Shown: positions 16,913 to 26,016, counted from the stretch's first letter. The stretch: 64,000 bases of DNA from CAVXWV01 sp963695415 (GCA_963695415.1 CAVOGL010000024.1:124001-188000), one strand, 5' to 3'. Translations and numbers: made by a program. The notes: a model not told the origin generated them from the sequence alone.

Positions 16913-18491
16913 AGGAAAAGCTGCAGGCATTTCGCCATCGTCCAGCCGCTGGATCGTTGCCAGGAAAGTCGTCCAGTATGCCTGCCTGCTGGCTTTTATC
17001 GTCCTGTTCTTCGCTGCACGTCGCAGCGGGCTCGGGTCCACCCAGGATTCCCTCCCTGGATGGGTCAACCTGCCCATGCGCCTGGACCCCCTGCTCATCC
17101 TGGCAAACCTGTTCTCCAGCCGCGTCTTCCTGGCAGGCTCAGCCTTAGCCCTGCTCACGATTCTCCTGACCCTGGTCTTCGGGCGCGCCTGGTGCGGCTG
17201 GGTCTGCCCCCTGGGCACCCTCCTCGATCTTTTCTCGCTGAAGCGCTGGCGCGGGCATCGCCAGCCGCCTTCTGAAAACTGGCGCGCTGCCAAGTACGGC
17301 TTGCTGATCGTGATCCTGGTCGCCGCGCTGCTGGGCAACCTGGCGCTGCTCGCCCTCGATCCCCTCACCCTCCTCTTCCGCACCCTCACCACCAGCCTGC
17401 TGCCGGCTCTGGATTGGGCATTCACCCGCCTGGAGATCTTTCTTTACCCGCTTCCCTTCCTGTCCGGTGCAGTGTCAACCCTGGATGGCTGGATCCGTCC
17501 GCTCATCCTTCCCTCCGAGCCGGTTTATTACCGCAATGTGATCGTATTCACGGGCATCTTCCTCGGCGTGATCGCCCTCAACCTGCTGGCAGAGCGCTTC
17601 TGGTGCCGCTACCTTTGCCCTCTCGGCGCCATGCTCGGGCTGTTTTCCAAGGTCGCCCTGTTCCGCCGCCAGGTGGGAGAGGACTGCCGCGGCTGTGCCC
17701 TGTGCGAGAAATCCTGCCCCACCGGCACCATCGATCCGCAGAAGGGCTACTCCAGCGACCCGGCTGAGTGCACCATGTGCCTGGACTGCCTGGAAGCCTG
17801 CCCGCGCAGCCTGATCGCCTTCCAGCCGCGCCTGTCGGCAGCGCCCTGGAACCATTACGACCCCGGGCGCAGGGAGTTCTTGCTCTCCGCGGGCGCCGCC
17901 ATCGCCGCTCTGGCGCTGCTGCGTTCCAGCAGCCTGGCAAAGCGCCAGCCCCCGCACCTGCTTCGCCCGCCTGGCTCGCGCGAAAGCAACCAGGATGCGC
18001 TGGAGATGGAGCGCTGCATCCGCTGCGGGGAGTGCCTGCGCGCCTGCCCGACCAGCGCACTTCAGCCTGCCATGCTTGAAGCCGGATTTCAAGGGCACGC
18101 TACCCCGCTCCTCGTCCCCCGCCTGGGTTACTGTGACTATGCCTGCAACGCCTGCGGTCAGATCTGCCCGGTGCAGGCGATTCCCCCTCTGAGCCTGGAG
18201 CAGAAACGCACACAGGTTATCGGCAAAGCTTACATCGACCAGAACCGCTGTATCCCCTGGGCAGACCAGCAGACCTGCCTCGTCTGCGAAGAGATGTGCC
18301 CCATCCCCGAGAAAGCCATCCTCCTCGAGACGCAGGAAGTGTACAATGCGCAGGGAGAGCGGGTCAGCGTGCAGGTTCCCCGGGTAGTGCGCGAGCGTTG
18401 TATCGGCTGCGGCATCTGCGAATACAAGTGCCCCCTCAACGGCGAGGCCGCCATCCGCGTCTTTGTCCCCCAGACCTTCATTCCCTTTTAA
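16896..18491 (+). CDS. Membrane polyferredoxin, NapH/MauN-like fused to NapG/MauM-like
   Basis: This 531-residue protein is read from the TTG at 16896. GGAG precedes it and it overlaps the DUF362 gene; no ATG fits. Helices at about 20-45, 60-90, 120-160 and 215-235 include GRAWCGWVCPLGTLLDLFS and ERFWCRYLCPLGAMLGLFS, the NapH/MauN pattern. Then come CRGCALCEKSCP and CTMCLDCLEACP. A second hydrophobic stretch introduced by GRREFLLSAGAA follows, and four more clusters: CIRCGECLRACP, CDYACNACGQICP, CLVCEEMCP and CIGCGICEYKCP. The internal RR-hydrophobic signal marks a fusion of the membrane subunit to a NapG-like ferredoxin. It probably moves electrons between quinol and an exported partner. Confidence 0.85.
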   Translation: MKRSRKGKAAGISPSSSRWIVARKVVQYACLLAFIVLFFAARRSGLGSTQDSLPGWVNLPMRLDPLLILANLFSSRVFLAGSALALLTILLTLVFGRAWCGWVCPLGTLLDLFSLKRWRGHRQPPSENWRAAKYGLLIVILVAALLGNLALLALDPLTLLFRTLTTSLLPALDWAFTRLEIFLYPLPFLSGAVSTLDGWIRPLILPSEPVYYRNVIVFTGIFLGVIALNLLAERFWCRYLCPLGAMLGLFSKVALFRRQVGEDCRGCALCEKSCPTGTIDPQKGYSSDPAECTMCLDCLEACPRSLIAFQPRLSAAPWNHYDPGRREFLLSAGAAIAALALLRSSSLAKRQPPHLLRPPGSRESNQDALEMERCIRCGECLRACPTSALQPAMLEAGFQGHATPLLVPRLGYCDYACNACGQICPVQAIPPLSLEQKRTQVIGKAYIDQNRCIPWADQQTCLVCEEMCPIPEKAILLETQEVYNAQGERVSVQVPRVVRERCIGCGICEYKCPLNGEAAIRVFVPQTFIPF

Positions 18492-18540
18492 CGCCCGAGT
18501 ATTAAAAATAATATTTCTTTGCCATATTTGTTTTAATCGC

Positions 18541-18566
18541 TTATTCGAAACATTCGTGTTAAAAAT
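18541..18566 (+). repeat. Short ATTCG-type intergenic motif
   Basis: TTATTCGAAACATTCGTGTTAAAAA is a shortened form of the ATTCG-periodic element seen at 13862, 15702 and 58369, each ending in GT(A/G)TTAAAA. Confidence 0.6.
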
Positions 18567-18638
18567 CCCCCCATTCCACCCGGATTTGAAACCGGTATAA
18601 TGAGCACTCACCTTAGAATCCCAGGAGGCAACCAGCTC

Positions 18639-19346
18639 ATGCCGAAAGCAGCATTCGAAGTATTTCCCCAAAGCACGATTACCTTCCTCCAGCAGCTGGA
18701 GCAGAATAACAACCGTGAGTGGTTCGCTCAACACAAGCAGGAATACATTGACAACGTCCAGGTCCCTTCCCTGGCGTTCATTGAAGCGATGGCGGCACGC
18801 CTGAAAGGCATCTCACCCAATATCGTCTTCGATACCCGCACCAACGGCTCCGGATCCCTGATGCGCATCTACCGTGACGTCCGCTTCAGCCCTGATAAAA
18901 CTCCTTTCAACACCAATCTGGGCATCGTTTTCTGGGAGGGTGAGGGCAGGAAAAACGAAAATCCGGGGTTCTACTTCGATGTGGAAACCAGGGGGGTGGG
19001 CTTTTACGCGGGCATGTACGGCTTCAATAAGGAGATGCTGGAGGCATTCCGCTCTGCAGTCCTGGATGAAGAAATGGGTGCGGAGCTCGAAACCGCCCTC
19101 CAGTCCGTACGCTCAGCCGGATACCAGGTGGGCGGTGAGCATTTCAAGCGTGTGCCGCGCGGCTTCGATCCCGACCACCCGCGCGCCCACCTGCTTTTAT
19201 ATAACACCCTCTATGCCTGGATCATGGAGCCGGACCCCTTCCTGATCACCCGTCCGGGTCTGCTGGACCTGGCTTTCAACCACTGGCAGAAGATGGCGCC
19301 CATCCACCGCTGGTTGGTGAAGTTGACATGTTTTTCTCCTTTATGA
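18639..19346 (+). CDS. DUF2461 family protein
   Basis: This 235-residue cytosolic protein of the DUF2461 (TIGR02453) family starts at the ATG at 18639, placed by AGGAGG ten bases upstream. Family landmarks are FLQQLEQNNNREWFAQHK near residue 12, SGSLMRIYRDVRFSPDKTPF near 70, GFYFDVETRGVGFYAGMYG near 105 and FKRVPRGFDPDHPRAHLL near 165. Function is unknown. A TATAAT hexamer at 18594-18599 may be its -10 box. The last residues (LVKLTCFSPL) diverge from the family end, so a late frameshift is possible. Confidence 0.85.
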   Translation: MPKAAFEVFPQSTITFLQQLEQNNNREWFAQHKQEYIDNVQVPSLAFIEAMAARLKGISPNIVFDTRTNGSGSLMRIYRDVRFSPDKTPFNTNLGIVFWEGEGRKNENPGFYFDVETRGVGFYAGMYGFNKEMLEAFRSAVLDEEMGAELETALQSVRSAGYQVGGEHFKRVPRGFDPDHPRAHLLLYNTLYAWIMEPDPFLITRPGLLDLAFNHWQKMAPIHRWLVKLTCFSPL

Positions 19347-19454
19347 ATATCTCGAAATTCAGTCTCTAAAGCCATAACATTTTTGCCATTTTTTCGACCT
19401 ATTGGTTAAAGATACATGATCAGGTTCGGCATTTTGGTTCTATAAGGAGAAAAA

Positions 19455-20366
19455 ATGTTCAAAAAAATAATGATCGCATTGCTTTTGGTCTCGTTCGCAG
19501 CGGTTGGCATTTTCAGCGTAGCTAATGGTGCCGGTTCGTGGAGTCCGTTCCAGAATCAGGATCAGGCGGCAAAGTTGGTTGTGCAATCTGCGGAAACATC
19601 CGATGAATATCTCGATTTCGTTCAGGAGAGCATCTTCCTTGTTGGTGGCGACCTGGACGATTTAGAGAATCCGCAGGATGATCTGGAAGATGGCGAAGAA
19701 GAATTCAACCCGGAAGAGGATGTATATTGCAATGGAACTGCGACAAGTCCACATCCCGTAGGCACAAAACTGGCAGAGCTGTACCTGGTTTCTTATGAGG
19801 AAATCATGAGCTGGTACTGCCTCGGCTGGGGTTTTGGTGAGATTGCCATCGCCTACACCATCAGCATGGACAGCCTGACTCCGGTCGCCGACCTCTTCGC
19901 CATGCATGAATCCGGCATGGGCTGGGGCGAGATCATGATGGAGCTCGGGTATGAACCGGGCGATTTCCCCAAGAAATTAAAACTTGCTCAACAGGAAAAG
20001 AATTGGTGCGAAGTTGATCTTGAGTTTTCGAAAATTGCCAGGCTTGCTGAAAAGCTGGGTCTTGCCACCGAGGAAGTGACCGCTTGGTTGTGCGAAGACA
20101 GCGCCAATATCGGCATGTTGCAAAAGGCGGCAAGCCTCGCTGCCGAATTGGGCGTCCCCCTCGACGAGATCATCGCTAAACGTCAGGATGGGATGTCCTG
20201 GGGCGAGATCTTCAAGGAATACGACAAGATTCCTGCCAACCACAACCAGGAAAAGAAAGGGGAACCAAACCCCTCAACGTCGAACAAAAATCAATCCAAT
20301 CCTGGGAATTCACCGGACAACGGTAACAAGAACGGTTCGCAGAAAAACGGCAAGTCAAAACCATAG
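19455..20366 (+). CDS. Secreted acidic protein with WGEI helical repeats
   Basis: This 303-residue protein has a Sec signal (FKKIMIALLLVSFAAVGIFS). An acidic segment (about 70-92) is followed by repeated helical units: ELYLVSYEEIMSWYCLGWGFGEIA is split over 112-136, ESGMGWGEIMMELGYEPGD over 152-170 and RQDGMSWGEIFKEYDKIP near 240-257. AEKLGLATEEVTAWLCED and AAELGVPLDEIIAKRQDG are further related halves. A Lys/Asn/Gly-rich tail (260-303) looks disordered. I know similar proteins only as uncharacterised exported proteins. It has no enzymatic motif. It is monocistronic with a clear terminator. Confidence 0.7.
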   Translation: MFKKIMIALLLVSFAAVGIFSVANGAGSWSPFQNQDQAAKLVVQSAETSDEYLDFVQESIFLVGGDLDDLENPQDDLEDGEEEFNPEEDVYCNGTATSPHPVGTKLAELYLVSYEEIMSWYCLGWGFGEIAIAYTISMDSLTPVADLFAMHESGMGWGEIMMELGYEPGDFPKKLKLAQQEKNWCEVDLEFSKIARLAEKLGLATEEVTAWLCEDSANIGMLQKAASLAAELGVPLDEIIAKRQDGMSWGEIFKEYDKIPANHNQEKKGEPNPSTSNKNQSNPGNSPDNGNKNGSQKNGKSKP

Positions 20367-20391
20367 CCCTCCTGCCTCGCACCCAGTTTAA

Positions 20392-20424
20392 AGACCCGAA
20401 GGATTTTCAAAACCCTTCGGGTCT
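20392..20424 (+). terminator. Hairpin after the WGEI-repeat gene
   Basis: A perfect 11-bp stem (AGACCCGAAGG / CCTTCGGGTCT) with an 11-base loop stands 26 bases after the stop. The downstream U-tract is poor, so its strength is uncertain. Confidence 0.65.
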
Positions 20425-20442
20425 GCATATCTGCATATCCCC

Positions 20443-20517
20443 CCTTTAGGGGGGATTGAGGGGGGTGCCTTTAGTGGGGATTGAGGGGGGTGCCTTTAGG
20501 GGGGATTGAGGGGGGTC
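20443..20517. repeat. Three tandem 25-bp G-rich units
   Basis: The units CCTTTAG(G/T)GGGG.. run back to back, each with two runs of four to six G. On the minus strand the third unit supplies the last codons and stop of the PNPOx gene (ending VTPLNPP). Such runs could form G-quadruplexes. Confidence 0.85.
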
Positions 20518-20993
20518 ACCATCGCCCTGCCTCGTGCCTTCTCCGGGTACCTCATCTCCATCAATGAAACTCCCACCCCGTACGTGATGAAATCTCCGAT
20601 TGGCTCGATCGCGATCACCGCAGTGGAATCCAAAATATTACTGTCCAGTTCGAGTCCTCGGAACAGTGCCTTCAGAACATCCTCGCCGACCTCGTCAGGC
20701 TTGAGCAGGCTTGCCTTGCCCGAAAACGAGATCGTCGCCGCTGGAATTTTTATCCACGGCATCAAGGGTATCCGTTTGGCGATCGCCACGGTCAAAGAGA
20801 CACTGGGGTTGCTGCGGATATGCCGTACTTTCCACGCGTCTTTCTCTGAAGAGACATAAAGCTTCTGCTCATTCACGATATACACAACGCCAACCGTGCG
20901 CGCCTCGCCCTTTGCTGTCACCATTCCCAGGACGGCGAAGATTTCTTTCTCCAGTTCCTTCCAGACAAGCTCGCTGGTGATTTGGTTTGCCAT
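20496..20993 (-). CDS. Pyridoxamine 5'-phosphate oxidase-fold flavoprotein
   Basis: This 165-residue split-barrel protein has EKEIFAVLGMVTAKGEARTVG and KLYVSSEKDAWKVRHIRSN; RHIRSNPSVSLTV is the usual flavin-site strand. It is probably an FMN- or F420-type reductase or oxidase of unknown substrate. AAAGGAG lies seven bases before the ATG. It is last in a minus-strand run with a PadR regulator and a polyferredoxin and may be co-transcribed with them. Its C-terminus runs into the 25-bp repeat. Confidence 0.8.
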   Translation of the reverse strand: MANQITSELVWKELEKEIFAVLGMVTAKGEARTVGVVYIVNEQKLYVSSEKDAWKVRHIRSNPSVSLTVAIAKRIPLMPWIKIPAATISFSGKASLLKPDEVGEDVLKALFRGLELDSNILDSTAVIAIEPIGDFITYGVGVSLMEMRYPEKARGRAMVTPLNPP

Positions 20994-21014
20994 TAAAAAG
21001 CTCCTTTAGTTTGT

Positions 21015-21787
21015 TTATTTGCCTGCACTGAACGAAAAGCGGATTGCGTTTCGCGCGCAGTTGTCCACGCAGGTCCCGCACAGGATACATTCCGAGTTTT
21101 CCATTTTTCCCAACTGCACCATGCCGTTCACGTCCAGGCTCATCGGGCAGTTCTTTGTGCACAGTCTTGCAGTCCTTGCAGGCGGATGCGTCTGCCTTCA
21201 GCCGCAGTGAGGGCCAGTCGAAGCGGTTGCGCACCCAGCGCCCGATCATCATGAACGGCGCCATCCAGCAGATGGTATGGCAGCCAGCCCTCCGTCCGGC
21301 GATGACCGCCACAACCGACGAACAGGGCGATCACGAAATAGTAGATGATGTAGGCAAAAAGGATCGGGCGGTCTGGTGAGCCTGCCACCGAGATGCCGTT
21401 CTCGGTGTGGTAGAAGAGGTCGACGCTGGAATAACCACCCGCACGAACCGCCAGAAAGAACGATCAGGCTGACCCACGGGACCCAGATCAGCCACTTGAT
21501 CCAGTCGATCCTGCGCCCATTCACCGCTTTGTTGTTGACCGGCTCGACGATCTCCTGCATCCCCCCGCCCGGGCACACCCACCCGCACCAGGCGCGCCCC
21601 AGGAACAGCGACGAGACGAACATCAGCCCGAACATGATCAGGCTGCCGTTGACGATCCCGTTCATGGCCCCGTCGATGATGACATACGGTGAAAGAAAGT
21701 TCATCGTGATCGGGAAGGACAGGAAAGCAGGATCACAATCCCCTTGCGGATACGTTGACGCAGTGGTAGTTGTTTGTTCATTGCCAT
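21015..21787 (-). CDS. NapH-like membrane iron-sulfur protein, reconstructed across four frameshifts
   Basis: No single frame is complete, but the parts join smoothly. The start is MAMNKQLPLRQRIRKG at 21787. Next come FLSFPITMNFLSPYVIIDGA, FLGRAWCGWVCPGGGMQEIV and KWLIWVPWVSLIVLS. They are followed by YSSVDLFYHTENGISVAG and FAYIIYYFVIALFVG. The end is GCHTICWMAPFMMIGRWVRN, CKDCK, CTKNCPMSLDVNG and ECILCGTCVDNCARNAIRF. Breaks lie near 21735, 21455, 21310 and 21165. This is a four-helix polyferredoxin with two CxxCxxC..CP clusters at the C-terminus. With so many errors it may be a pseudogene, but each part is well conserved. It follows padR by one base. Confidence 0.7.
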
Positions 21788-21788
21788 C

Positions 21789-22366
21789 TCAATCTCCTAT
21801 TCTTGCGGTACTTCGCCGTTTCGGATGCGTGTCGATGACATTTTCAGCCCATTCCAGGTTGGCGCGCAGGTTACGCATGCCGTTGTCCAGCGTCAGCATC
21901 CAGAAGAAAGTGCTCGCGTGGTGATGGGATTTCATGCTTGTACGGCCTCGATGCTTACCGGGCACCTGTTCATACTGGGCCAGGATGGCGCGCATGATCG
22001 ATGGCATAATCCTTCGAATTTGGCCAGAAGCCTCATCGTCGCGCGATCATGCCCAGCGAAAGAAGACCTGGATGAGCGGTGCGCTGCGTGGCTCCATCCA
22101 TCGGCGGCGGACCCGCCAGCCACTTGCAGCAATTCAGCCCGTCCATCAGCGGTGATGTGATAGACCTTGCGGTCCGGGCGGTTTTCCTGGTCGACCTTTT
22201 CCACCTGCGCATAACCTTGTTCGGTCAGGCGGTTGAGGGTGCGGTAGATCTGGCTCTGGTCGGCGGGCCAGAAGTGCTGCACGGAAGTGTCAAAGATTTT
22301 CTTCAGATCATAGCCCGAGTAGGGGTGGTAGTTGAGAAATCCGAGGATTGCATGTTCAAGCGACAT
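21789..22366 (-). CDS. PadR family transcriptional regulator (frameshifted)
   Basis: The winged-helix half is intact: MSLEHAILGFLNYHPYSGYD, WPADQSQIYRTLNRLTEQGY and ENRPDRKVYHITADGRAELL. The C-terminal helical half is found in other frames (KWLAGPPPMDGATQRTAH, then FFWMLTLDNGMRNLRANLEW), with breaks near 22125, 22080 and 22060. The ATG at 22366 follows AAGGAG. PadR proteins repress neighbouring genes in response to small molecules; here the likely targets are its own operon with the polyferredoxin and perhaps the PNPOx protein. The 60 bp upstream are very AT-rich with TAAGAC/GTCTTA arms (22383 and 22424 regions), a possible operator. Confidence 0.75.
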
Positions 22367-22556
22367 ACAAGACACTCCTTATATAAGACTATACATATAT
22401 AATATTAGTATAATAGTAAAATTGTCTTACGTCAAGACCGCAGCTTAGAAAAAATAGGAGATAACATTCGTCTGTATTTTTAGGTTTTATCAAGTTGGAA
22501 CGCCTTTTAGCGTTTTTATTCCCCCAATAAGAGGATAACAATTCATTGAATAAAGA

Positions 22557-23485
22557 TTATCCCACCATGCGGCACCATTCGATGGTTTCCCGAACAGCCT
22601 GTACCATCGAGGTGGGTTTGATCCCAAACGCCTGTTCAGCTTTGCTGCTGTCGATGACATACGGAGAAGTCCACTGCAAACATCATCTCACCAACCTCCG
22701 CAATTTCTTTATTGAATAATCCCAGCAGCCGAATCATCAAGGGTCCACCATAACGGATCTTTACAGGTGTGCCCAGTTCAGCAGCGAGCATCTGCATGAA
22801 ATCATCCTGCGTCACTGGCGGATTGGTTGGTGCGAACCAGACTTCCCCCATGGCATCATCATGGGTGCCGAGAGTTGCCAGCAATCTTCCAAAATCCGCC
22901 AGGTAGGTAAAGGAATGCGGCTGGTCTCTCCTCCCCACCAGGTTGGCGGTTTTCCCCTGAACCAAAGGCAGGATCGTGTATTCGGTGAAATCAAAATCAT
23001 CCGGACCGAAGAAATCGGACGCTCTGCCAACCGCCGCCCTGACTCTGCCCTTCTCGTGCGCCTCCTGTACTGCGCGTGCCATCTCCGCCCGGACATTGCC
23101 CTTGCGGGTATTCGCTGCGATTGGTGACTCCTCGCGAAGTATCCCTTTGAAATGCCCGTACATGTAAAGATTGTCACCCACCACCAGCTTCGCCCCATTT
23201 CTAGATGCGGTTTCCAGAATAGCTGTCTGGAGAGGCGGGAATTTTTCCGCCCATTCGTAATACTCGGGTTGCGCGCACTGGTAGATAGTCGTGGCATCCA
23301 TGGTGATTTTCACGTTATTCTCCAGGTCATACGCATCCGCAGCGATGACCTCCACGCCCTTCGGCAGCCTGTCTGACTTTCCGGTGCGATTGACCATTCG
23401 CACCCTCTTCCCCTGGCTGGCAAGTTCACGCTGCTGTCCATTTGCCCAGGGGTCCAGTGCCAAAAATCACGTGCAGTTCATTCAT
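22557..23485 (-). CDS. NAD(P)-dependent epimerase/reductase (frameshifted twice)
   Basis: This is an extended-SDR protein of about 309 residues. The start MNELHVIFGTGPLGKWTA at 23485 carries the GxGxxG dinucleotide motif, then breaks at about 23450 into RELASQGKRVRMVNRTG. The core has ATTIYQCAQPEYYEWAEKFP and LVVGDNLYMYGHFKGILRE (YxxxK-like tyrosine region). The true end lies in a second frame after about 22675: YVIDSSKAEQAFGIKPTSM and RETIEWCRMVG. Its start overlaps the TetR stop by eight bases, so the two form an operon in which TetR probably controls the enzyme. The substrate is unknown. Confidence 0.78.
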
Positions 23486-24194
23486 TCTGTTGTCCTCTTT
23501 CATTGATAAAATATTGGATTTTTATGTGTTCGATCTCGCGGCGAAAAACATCGCCCGGATCGGTGATAAAAGAAGGCATGTGCCCTCCAATCTCCATCGA
23601 TACCAGCCCGTGCACCCGGCTCCAGATGACCAGCGCCGCATACAGCACCTCTATTTCTGCGTTTCCGGCGACCTGGCTGCCAGGCAGCCAGCATGGCTTT
23701 GAGTTCCGGCGTCCTCGTGGTTGCCGGATCTACCCGCATCCTGCCAGACTGGTAGGTGGCAAGCAGTGTCATGATCAGTGGTTTCAGGGCACCCGACGCA
23801 GCGGGAAGTGTGATCTCTTCTGGTGCGTGGTAACCCGGGATCGGTGTGCCGAAGATCAGCTGGTATCGCTGCGGGTATGTAATCCCCCAGTTCCGGTATG
23901 CCAGTCCCAGTTCTGTGATCCTTTCCTCATGCTTCATCCGGCTTAATTTTCTCCATCCTCTGTTTCCCCAAGAAGGATGACGAACAAAGCGTCCACGATT
24001 AGCGCTGTCACCAGCGCATCACGGTCGGGATAATAGTTATAGATCGCCGGGGCTGTAATGCCCAGCTTTCGGGCGATCGCCCTAAGGCTTAGTGCAGCCG
24101 TTCCCGCTTCTGCAATTTGTTCCCAGGCGGTAGCTTTGATGCTTTCCGCCAGATTGGGAAGTTGGTCGTTTTTTCGATCGGTCGAGCGTGACAT
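23478..24194 (-). CDS. TetR/AcrR family transcriptional regulator (frameshifted)
   Basis: The N-terminal DNA-binding domain is clear: EQIAEAGTAALSLRAIARKL and GITAPAIYNYYPDRDALVTA. The WHG/TetR_C_13-type ligand domain follows in a new frame after about 23940 (LGLAYRNWGITYPQRYQLIF, GTPIPGYHAPEEI). A further frame change comes after about 23695 (SRVHGLVSMEIGGHMPSFI, REIEHIKIQYFINERGQQ). The reconstructed length is about 238 residues, normal for the family. It is first in an operon with the epimerase gene. Confidence 0.8.
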
Positions 24195-24391
24195 GTTTTA
24201 TCCTTATAAATAAACACTGTAATATATACTCAGCGTTTATTTAATTTTTGTCAAGGGCGAATATTTCTCAACCGCAAAAAAGTTGAGAATAGGTTTGGAC
24301 TTTTTCTTACCTGGGAAGGAGACCTCCGTCACTTCGACTGGATTTCCTGGGTTGATCGGTCCATAATGATCATCAGAGATGTACCACGGGG

Positions 24392-24430
24392 AAAAATAAA
24401 AAACAGGACAGCTGATATTCACCTGTCCTG
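24392..24430 (-). terminator. Rho-independent terminator of the first csp gene
   Basis: On the minus strand a stem CAGGACAG / CTGTCCTG (24423-24430 with 24404-24411) is followed by a run of about ten U. It lies 27 bases beyond the csp stop. The same stem sequence recurs after the second csp gene. Confidence 0.88.
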
Positions 24431-24456
24431 CTCTGGTTCGCCAAAATAGGGGCGTT

Positions 24457-24663
24457 TTATATGGGCATTACTTCCTGTGCCTGCGGTCCTTTCGCTGCCT
24501 GAACAACGGTGAACTCAACCCGCTGTCCTTCGGTGAGGGACTTATAGCCTTCACCAACGATGGCATTGAAATGGACAAAAACGTCCCCGCCTGCATCGCG
24601 CTCGATGAAGCCGTAGCCTTTTGTAGCATTGAACCATTTAACCGTACCTTGCTCTTTCGCCAT
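24457..24663 (-). CDS. Cold-shock protein (CspA family)
   Basis: This is a 68-residue single cold-shock domain. RNP1 is KGYGFIER, RNP2 is VFVHFNAI and it opens with GTVKWFNATKGYGF. It is an RNA chaperone that melts structure in mRNA. AAGGAG precedes the ATG. It has a long leader similar to that of the other csp gene (27417) and its own terminator, so it is monocistronic. It differs from the second copy mainly at the loop after FNAI and near the C-terminus. Confidence 0.96.
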   Translation of the reverse strand: MAKEQGTVKWFNATKGYGFIERDAGGDVFVHFNAIVGEGYKSLTEGQRVEFTVVQAAKGPQAQEVMPI

Positions 24664-24712
24664 AATGTGGAACTCCTTGAATCTAAAAAAAAGTCACTAT
24701 GTTTTGCACAGG

Positions 24713-24755
24713 TTCCAAATCAAAGGCTGAGCTTTTTATCAGAACTTCTGTATAA
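24713..24755 (-). promoter_or_regulatory. Conserved csp leader element, copy 1
   Basis: On the minus strand this reads ACAGAAGTTCT..AAAAAG..CCTTTGATTTGGAA, matching the leader of the second csp gene at 27667-27711 at most positions. The spacers are otherwise different. It may be a cold-responsive RNA element or part of the promoter. Confidence 0.6.
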
Positions 24756-24822
24756 ACACTGCTTTAGTTTAGCATAAAATGAGTGACCACGCTATATCAT
24801 TTTATAGATTTCTGGGGATATT

Positions 24823-25938
24823 TTATTGTACACGAGCAAGCTTGCGCCGCTCTAATGGGTGTCCCAGGAGCTTTTCAATCGTACGCACCATGGCTGCGTC
24901 GTCCTGCGTGGTGAGTGAGAGAGCTGTACCCAGTTTTTCCATCCTGCCTGTACGCCCAATACGGTGCGTATAAGCGACAGCGGTGTCAGGCATATCATAA
25001 TTAATCACATGAGATATTTGCGAAACATCGATACCCCTGGAAGCAATATCTGTCGCCACCAGGATTTTGATTTTACCGCTGCGGAAACCGTTCATCGCCT
25101 GCTCTCGCCGAGTTTGTGAAAGGTTACCTTGCAGTGAGGTTGCAGGCAGCCCTGCCTGTTCCAGTGTCCTGGCAAGTTTTTTGGCACGGTGTTTCGTGCG
25201 CGTGAAAACCAGCACTTTACCACTGCCACTCTGGCGTAGGATTTCCATCAGCAGTTCCGGTTTTTTGCTTTGCTCTACCGGGTACTGGGCATGACCGACG
25301 GTATCAACAGGCTGAGAATCACCCAGTTCGATCGCTACAGGTTTCTTTAAAAACTCATTCGCCAGCGAACGGATTTCCTTGGGCATGGTCGCAGAGAAGA
25401 GCAGTGTCTGGCGGTTTGAAGGCAGTTGATTCAGGATGCGCCTTATGTCGGGCAAAAAACCCATATCAAACATCTGATCGGCTTCATCCAGGACCAGGAT
25501 TTCAATATTATTCAAGTTGGCCTCTCTCCGTCCTATCAGGTCCAGTAATCGACCCGGACAGGCAACCACAATTTCAACACCAGCACGCAATCTCTCGATC
25601 TGCGGTTGGGCGCCGACCCCGCCGTAAATGCTTACGCTGCGGAAACCTGTCTGGCGTCCAAGGATTTTTATATTTGCATGGGTTTGTTCTGCAAGCTCGC
25701 GAGTGGGTGATAAGATGAGCACGCGCAGCCTGCCCCGCGATCCACTCATAAGCCGCTGCAAGATAGGCAGGACAAATGCGGCTGTTTTCCCTGTTCCAGT
25801 TTGAGCCAGACCCAGTACATCGCGCCCAGCTAAAATAGGCGGGATGGCTTGCTGCTGGATTGGCGTGGGTGTGGAGTAGCCAGCATTTGAGATCCCCGAC
25901 TTTATCCGGGGATGAAAATCAAACGTTTCAAAATTCAC
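24823..25938 (-). CDS. DEAD-box RNA helicase (RhlE-like core)
   Basis: This is a 371-residue ATP-dependent RNA helicase with almost no C-terminal extension. All motifs are present: Q motif TPTPIQQQAIP, I AQTGTGKT, Ia PTRELAEQT, Ib CPGRLLD (usually TPGR), II DEAD, III SATMP, V ATDIASRGIDV and VI HRIGRTGR. It probably helps in RNA unwinding at low temperature or in ribosome assembly, as suggested by the adjoining csp and RRM genes. A 9-bp inverted repeat lies in its leader. Confidence 0.95.
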   Translation of the reverse strand: MNFETFDFHPRIKSGISNAGYSTPTPIQQQAIPPILAGRDVLGLAQTGTGKTAAFVLPILQRLMSGSRGRLRVLILSPTRELAEQTHANIKILGRQTGFRSVSIYGGVGAQPQIERLRAGVEIVVACPGRLLDLIGRREANLNNIEILVLDEADQMFDMGFLPDIRRILNQLPSNRQTLLFSATMPKEIRSLANEFLKKPVAIELGDSQPVDTVGHAQYPVEQSKKPELLMEILRQSGSGKVLVFTRTKHRAKKLARTLEQAGLPATSLQGNLSQTRREQAMNGFRSGKIKILVATDIASRGIDVSQISHVINYDMPDTAVAYTHRIGRTGRMEKLGTALSLTTQDDAAMVRTIEKLLGHPLERRKLARVQ

Positions 25939-25967
25939 AATATTCCTTTAACATAAAACTAGTACGC

Positions 25968-26016
25968 TTTCAACGCTTTTACCCGCTGTATCTATAGTGG
26001 TTTTTGCGCGTTGAAA
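25968..26016. promoter_or_regulatory. Inverted repeat in the helicase leader
   Basis: TTTCAACGC (25968-25976) and GCGTTGAAA (26008-26016) are perfect complements separated by 31 bases, just upstream of the DEAD-box gene. It could be an operator or an mRNA hairpin. Only the symmetry is seen. Confidence 0.5.

Noticed and set aside
16220..17425. Long minus-strand frame opposite the DUF362 and polyferredoxin genes
   Set aside because: Low-complexity Arg/Ala-rich translation mirroring GC-rich coding DNA on the other strand.
17475..18734. 419-codon minus-strand frame
   Set aside because: Fully antisense to the Cys-cluster half of the polyferredoxin, which is unambiguous.
20443..20517. CRISPR-like or satellite array
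   Set aside because: Only three contiguous 25-bp G-rich units, with no spacers and no cas genes.
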